This document shows, in pieces, positions 5,535 through 6,459 of a stretch of DNA of 6,459 nucleotides. Each line of letters begins with the position of its first letter. Positions within the stretch are counted from its first letter, which is position 1. The position numbers and the translations under genes were made by a program. Below the pieces are notes generated by a model, which had not been told where the DNA came from, ran no database searches, and saw only the letters and a list, made by a program, of their open reading frames with translations. The DNA comes from Gammaproteobacteria bacterium UBA6173 (GTDB lineage: Bacteria > Pseudomonadota > Gammaproteobacteria > Pseudomonadales > Pseudohongiellaceae), in contig DITX01000099.1 of the NCBI GenBank assembly GCA_002422225.1, positions 2,886 through 9,344 on the forward strand. Reading direction: 5' to 3'.

Positions 5535-6459
5535 TCCCTGAACTGGGAAATTTTGCGCTGATTCTGGCGTTTTGCCTGAGCATCATTCTGTCGGTGATAC
5601 CGATGGCAGGGGCCGCACGCGGCAATTTGCTCTGGATCAGCCTAGCCCGGCCGCTGACTGCGGGGGTATTTGTTTTTCTCTCAATCAGCCTGCTGATTCT
5701 GGGTTACAGCTTTGTAAGTGACGATTTTTCAGTACAGTTTGTTGCCAACCATTCAAACACCATGCTGCCGATCTATTACAAAATCACAGCGGTATGGGGA
5801 GGCCATGAAGGCTCATTCCTGTTCTGGACATGGATGCTGGGTGGCTGGATGCTTGCTGTTTCTATATTCAGTAAAGCCATGCCGGACGAATTTGTGGCAC
5901 GCGTGCTTTCCATCATGGGCATGCTGAGTGTCGGTTATATCCTGTTTATGTTGGCCACCTCAAATCCGTTTGATCGTGTACTGCCATTGTCTCCTGAAGA
6001 CGGCGCAGATCTGAACGCAGCCTTGCAGGATTTTGCGTTTATTATTCATCCTCCATCTTTGTACATGGGCTACGTAGGATTCTCTGTGGTATTTGCTTTT
6101 GCAATTGCTGCTTTGATCAGCGGCAGGCTTGATGCCGCGTGGGCACGTTGGTGCCGTCCCTGGGCCAATGCGGCTTGGGCGATTTTAACAATGGGCCTGG
6201 CGTTAGGCTCGTGGTGGGCTTACTACGAACTCGGCTGGGGTGGATGGTGGGCGTGGGACCCTGTCGAAAATCCCCCGATGATTACCTGGTTGTTAGGTGC
6301 TGCCATGATTCACTCGCTGGCAGCGTCTGAAAAACGCGGCGTGTTCAAAAGCTGGACGGTTCTATTGGCGATCATGGCTTTTGCGTCAAGCTTACTGGGC
6401 ACATTCATTACACGCTCCGGGCTTCTGACATCGGTGCATGCCTTCGCAACCGATCCCAC
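5531..6459 (+). CDS. ccmF: Cytochrome c heme lyase subunit CcmF (3' partial)
   Basis: The frame opens at the ATG overlapping the ccmE stop and stays open to the right edge, giving 309 complete residues, about half of the usual 640-660. CcmF, with CcmH, receives heme from CcmE and ligates it to CXXCH motifs of apocytochromes in the periplasm. About eight membrane helices are visible. The conserved histidines fall at the E. coli positions: His173 in IIHPPSLYMGY, His261 in MIHSLA and His303 in TSVHAFATDP. Trp/Gly-rich stretches (WGGHEGS at 89-95) are present. The WWD motif reads WGGWWAWDPVEN (236-247) but is followed by PPMITWL where E. coli CcmF has ASFMPWL, which is unusual. The length is unchanged, so there is no simple frameshift. 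The other two reading frames of this stretch do not restore the usual residues. Confidence 0.96.
   Translation, partial: MIPELGNFALILAFCLSIILSVIPMAGAARGNLLWISLARPLTAGVFVFLSISLLILGYSFVSDDFSVQFVANHSNTMLPIYYKITAVWGGHEGSFLFWTWMLGGWMLAVSIFSKAMPDEFVARVLSIMGMLSVGYILFMLATSNPFDRVLPLSPEDGADLNAALQDFAFIIHPPSLYMGYVGFSVVFAFAIAALISGRLDAAWARWCRPWANAAWAILTMGLALGSWWAYYELGWGGWWAWDPVENPPMITWLLGAAMIHSLAASEKRGVFKSWTVLLAIMAFASSLLGTFITRSGLLTSVHAFATDP

Noticed and set aside
5718..5927. Small plus-strand frame inside ccmF
   Set aside because: ccmF occupies this region in another frame with conserved motifs throughout; the small frame has no family features.

Overview
This window reads as chromosomal DNA of a gammaproteobacterium with a single polar flagellum, of the Pseudomonas/Vibrio/Shewanella/Marinobacter/Cellvibrio type. 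The grounds are the gene order parC-parP-cheW-DUF2802-ccmABCDEF, which is known in several such lineages, the moderate GC content, and System I (Ccm) cytochrome c maturation proteins whose key histidines keep the E. coli spacing. I cannot assign a genus. All ten genes are on the + strand and densely packed. No rRNA, tRNA, insertion sequence, CRISPR array or other mobile element was seen.

Bases 1-2531 are the distal end of a flagellar chemotaxis operon: a ParA-type ATPase (ParC-like, lacking only its extreme N-terminus), a CheW-domain protein in the ParP position, the adaptor CheW, and a small membrane-anchored coiled-coil protein of the DUF2802 type. ParC and ParP are known in Vibrio to place chemoreceptor arrays at the cell pole. 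CheW links receptors to the kinase CheA. The one real gap here (1522-1662, before cheW) holds a good match to a sigma-54 promoter, an inverted repeat resembling a FleQ site directly downstream, and an imperfect hairpin in the predicted leader.

Bases 2532-6459 are the start of a cytochrome c maturation operon: ccmA, ccmB, ccmC, ccmD, ccmE and the first half of ccmF, which runs off the right edge. A perfect TATAAT at 2562-2567 is the likely promoter -10 element. CcmA and CcmB form the ABC transporter part, CcmC loads heme onto CcmE with help from CcmD, CcmA/B ATPase activity releases holo-CcmE, and CcmF (with CcmH, expected downstream) attaches heme to apocytochromes. Overlaps at ccmA/ccmB and ccmE/ccmF (ATGA) and short gaps elsewhere suggest one transcript.

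I see no wholly new system. The points most worth a second look are the candidate RpoN/FleQ control of cheW, an atypical stretch directly after the WWD-motif core of CcmF, a perfect 14-bp palindrome between ccmD and ccmE, and the uncharacterised DUF2802 protein between the two operons.
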